The position numbers and the translations under genes were made by a program. 8,352 bases of DNA from Bacteroidota bacterium (lineage in GTDB: Bacteria > Bacteroidota > Ignavibacteria > UBA10030 > UBA6906): NCBI GenBank assembly GCA_017860555.1, contig JAGDMJ010000129.1:1-8352 (forward strand), given 5' to 3'. How positions within the stretch are numbered: position 1 is the stretch's first letter; every line of letters begins with the position of its first letter. Of the stretch, positions 7,201-8,352 are shown one piece after another. The notes below the pieces were generated by a model, which saw only the letters and a list, made by a program, of their open reading frames with translations, was not told the origin of the DNA and made no database searches.

Positions 7201-7874
7201 CTGACGATGCCATCGTATGCCTCCACGAACCGGGCGAAATCCATCCCGGCGGCATTGCGGATATTCGGAACAACGAGGGACCGTGCGCCTCCTTTCCGCG
7301 TAATGTCGATGGCAAGACCGATGTTGATCTCGCTCCTGGCTTCGCGATAGGGCTCGCCTCCCGCACGCGTGAACGACGCGTTCAGATTCGGGAAGGCATC
7401 AAGCGCACGCACGATTGCCCATGCGACAATATGTGTGAAGGAGATCTTCGGACCATGCGACAGACGCAGGTACTGGTTGATGAGACGGCGGTTTTCCTCC
7501 AGGACCTTGGCCGGGACGACCCGAAACGAGGTCGCAGTCGGAATCGAGAGGCTTGCCTCCATATTCTCCACGATCCGCGCGGCCGCCCCCTTCAGCGCCG
7601 TAACCTTTCTTCCGTCGACCGGGGGAGGAAGCGGCTCCTGGTGAACCGCTACCTCAGCCGATTGGGATCTCTCCGGCTGTTCCGGCGGCGGCGCAGTGCT
7701 CTTCAGGGCATGAGGAGTGTCTTCAACCAGGCCAAGGAAAAAATCCTGCCAGACCCGATCGACGGACGCCGGATCCCGGATGTACTCCTGCAACAGTTCC
7801 CACACGTATGCTCTGTTGGGCCCGAAGGATTCCAACCGTTGCTCGATCTTCTCGCTGTTGTTTTGAGAGTCCAT
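4218..7874 (-). CDS. kgd: Multifunctional 2-oxoglutarate dehydrogenase/decarboxylase, fused E2-E1 (Kgd/OdhA type)
   Basis: This 1218-residue enzyme decarboxylates 2-oxoglutarate with thiamine diphosphate and can pass the succinyl group on for succinyl-CoA formation in the TCA cycle. Residues 1-46 are the E1 N-terminal motif (FGPNRAYVWELLQEYIRDP). A Pro/Glu-rich linker spans 50-90. Residues 95-335 are an E2 acyltransferase catalytic domain with YDHRVIQGAESGEFL (His303). No lipoyl or subunit-binding domain is present. E1 proper runs from about 360 to the end: MAHRGRLN (His536), HGDAAFAGQG (Asp636), DNQIGFTT (Asn669), KYGHNEGDEPSYTQP (735-749), SGQDSARGTFSQRHA (894-908), EAQFGDFANNAQ (963-974), HGYEGQGPEHSSARLE (1000-1015), and GRGAAASPATG near the C-terminus. 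Order and length match mycobacterial Kgd and corynebacterial OdhA. Lipoylated E2 and E3 must come from elsewhere, perhaps pyruvate dehydrogenase. No other start lies near the N-terminal motif; AGGAA sits almost against the ATG. nuoN ends 33 bases upstream. Confidence 0.95.
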   Translation of the reverse strand: MDSQNNSEKIEQRLESFGPNRAYVWELLQEYIRDPASVDRVWQDFFLGLVEDTPHALKSTAPPPEQPERSQSAEVAVHQEPLPPPVDGRKVTALKGAAARIVENMEASLSIPTATSFRVVPAKVLEENRRLINQYLRLSHGPKISFTHIVAWAIVRALDAFPNLNASFTRAGGEPYREARSEINIGLAIDITRKGGARSLVVPNIRNAAGMDFARFVEAYDGIVRKALGGTLEPSDFQGTSVTLTNPGTVGTVMSVPRLMPGQGAIVAMGAIGYEAEKDGMAPETLATLAISKVVHMTCTYDHRVIQGAESGEFLGYIHTLLLGEHEFYDRLFRDMKIPFEPLRWSQDKIPVVTGGPEGAQVERQARVLQLINAYRVRGHLIANLDPLSHEPHGHPELDPAYYDLTIWDLDREFRSNNIKGLERATLREILDMLRETYCSSIGAEYMFMQDPVQKLWLQERMESGRNHDPLPSERKVRIMKKLQAAESFERFLHARFIGHKRFSIEGGETFLPILDMILDDLADQGSERVVLGMAHRGRLNILANTIGKPLQKIFDEFEENPDPMTTQGTGDVKYHLGARGRHRSPSGKEIIVEVAPNPSHLESVNPVVEGMVRAIQERGGDTEQTKVIPILVHGDAAFAGQGVVPETLNLSQLDGYRTGGTIHVVIDNQIGFTTAPDDARSTPYSTDVAKMIQAPILHVNGDDPEAAVRVATLALAYRQRFNRDVVIDMICYRKYGHNEGDEPSYTQPILYQKIKEHVSVRQSYGEQLILEGTLSREEVSRIEEEAKQRFERGFAASQKRHAKFIPDIPLAVSPEDVRAKRAGAVPPVTLDLLRTIAGSLGTVPSGFRVHPKLHRFLEARRQFDPERTVVDWAAAEALAIGSFLHEGLHVRLSGQDSARGTFSQRHAILYDATTGAEYVPLNHVREGQPRFSVYDSLLSEMAVLGFEFGYSVADPLSLVIWEAQFGDFANNAQVIIDQYISSSEQRWQQPCDIVLLLPHGYEGQGPEHSSARLERFLQLCADDNLTVCNVTTPAQYFHLLRRQKCGLKRRPLVLMTPKSLLRHPRAVSRPVDLTEGAFTEILDDAQGADPNAVRRLILCSGKIYYDVVEAREKSNAGDIALVRVEQFYPYPERLMGDIIGKYHAAREIVWLQEEPRNMGAWSFMQERLRQQLRDGQSLRYIGRGAAASPATGSMKLHQQNQRQILDAVVGGHSLLAL

Positions 7875-7907
7875 TTCCTACTATAACGATGGCGGCGGAG
7901 CAGAGGT

Positions 7908-8352
7908 TCACTGCATTGTCATTCCCACCAGCCGGAGGATCCACAGGAGTGGTGCCGGGTAGACGCCCAGGAAAAGCATCAGGACCCCCAGTGCCGCAAG
8001 CACCGCGCCTCCGGCAAGAGTCAGCTCCCTGCCGCCAACGGTTTGCTCGCCTTCGCGACGGGAGAAGAGAATGACGGTAACACGGAGATAGTAAGAGAGT
8101 CCAATCGCAGAATTCACGACCAGGAGGATCACAAGCGTCCAGAGGGCGGAACCGACGCCTGCCGAGAGGACGAGAAACTTCCCAATGAAACCGGCTGTGA
8201 GCGGGATCCCGGCCAGGGAAAGCATTGCACCCGCCAGCACGGTCGCTATTCCCGGCCGGCGCCAGAACAATCCTCGGTAATCCTCAATGTCCATCAGCTC
8301 CGGATGCCCGCTGGAAAGTAGACTGACGATTCCTACCGCCGCAAGCAGGGTG
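7908..8352 (-). CDS. nuoN: NADH-quinone oxidoreductase subunit N, C-terminal part (cut by right edge)
   Basis: NuoN is a proton-pumping, antiporter-like membrane subunit of respiratory complex I. The visible 147 residues are the C-terminal part; the frame is open to base 8351 and the start lies outside the window. The piece begins TLLAAVGIVSLLSSGHPEL and continues MDIEDYRGLFWRRP, then SLAGIPLTAGFIGKF, the conserved loop-helix signature of NuoN/NuoM/NuoL. Hydrophobic segments follow at about 34-61, 68-95 and 108-138 of the fragment. An ATG at 8294 (codon 20 of the fragment) is internal, because sequence before it is open, hydrophobic and family-like. The short MTMQ end is normal. The other nuo genes should lie beyond the right edge, with nuoN as the usual last gene. 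NuoN is preferred over other antiporter-like subunits (NuoM, Mrp) on the motif and C-terminal length. Confidence 0.88.
   Translation of the reverse strand, partial: TLLAAVGIVSLLSSGHPELMDIEDYRGLFWRRPGIATVLAGAMLSLAGIPLTAGFIGKFLVLSAGVGSALWTLVILLVVNSAIGLSYYLRVTVILFSRREGEQTVGGRELTLAGGAVLAALGVLMLFLGVYPAPLLWILRLVGMTMQ

Noticed and set aside
7879..7884. TATAGT on the minus strand as a -10 for a leaderless kgd transcript
   Set aside because: No -35-like hexamer lies at the right distance upstream, and the nuoN-kgd gap is short enough for simple co-transcription.
5586..7886. A 766-codon plus-strand open frame opposite the dehydrogenase gene
   Set aside because: It is a shadow caused by GC-rich codon use. 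The minus-strand frame carries every conserved E1 and E2 motif, while this product looks like no family and is rich in Arg, His and Pro.

Overview
The window is a GC-rich bacterial chromosome segment with five protein-coding genes. The two at the window edges are cut off. The gene content suggests a Gram-negative member of the FCB group, perhaps Ignavibacteria/Chlorobiota or a relative. The clues are a TonB-dependent outer-membrane receptor that starts with a carboxypeptidase-regulatory-like domain, a LytS-type membrane histidine kinase, and a fused E2-E1 2-oxoglutarate dehydrogenase. Strong Shine-Dalgarno sites and a textbook TTGACA-17-TATATT promoter argue against Bacteroidia proper, which usually lack both. 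This placement is inference; no rRNA or marker gene is present.

Layout, left to right. Bases 1-744 (minus) hold the N-terminal 248 residues of a sensor histidine kinase that runs off the left edge. Bases 745-1012 are a divergent intergenic region. Bases 1013-1459 (plus) encode a small exported HEAT-repeat protein, followed by a strong intrinsic terminator at 1482-1529. Bases 1539-3725 (minus) encode a BtuB-like TonB-dependent receptor. Its 5' leader (3726-4112) holds an adenosylcobalamin-type riboswitch, an intrinsic terminator that can serve as the expression platform, and a sigma70-like promoter just upstream. Bases 4218-7874 (minus) encode a 1218-residue multifunctional 2-oxoglutarate dehydrogenase/decarboxylase with an E2 acyltransferase domain fused in front of E1 (Kgd/OdhA architecture, no lipoyl domain). 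Bases 7908-8352 (minus) are the C-terminal 147 residues of NuoN (complex I), running off the right edge.

How the parts fit. nuoN and kgd are co-directional with a 33-bp gap, so a TCA-cycle dehydrogenase probably lies at the end of a complex I (nuo) operon. The btuB-like gene is a separate unit: its own promoter starts the leader, the riboswitch senses cobalamin, and the terminator can stop transcription before the receptor gene. The riboswitch gives the receptor a substrate (corrinoids) that receptor sequence alone could not give securely.

No CRISPR array, tRNA, rRNA, transposase or clear mobile element was seen. I found no convincing new multi-gene system. The points most worth following are the fused dehydrogenase in this setting, the complete riboswitch control unit, and the divergent kinase/HEAT-protein pair.
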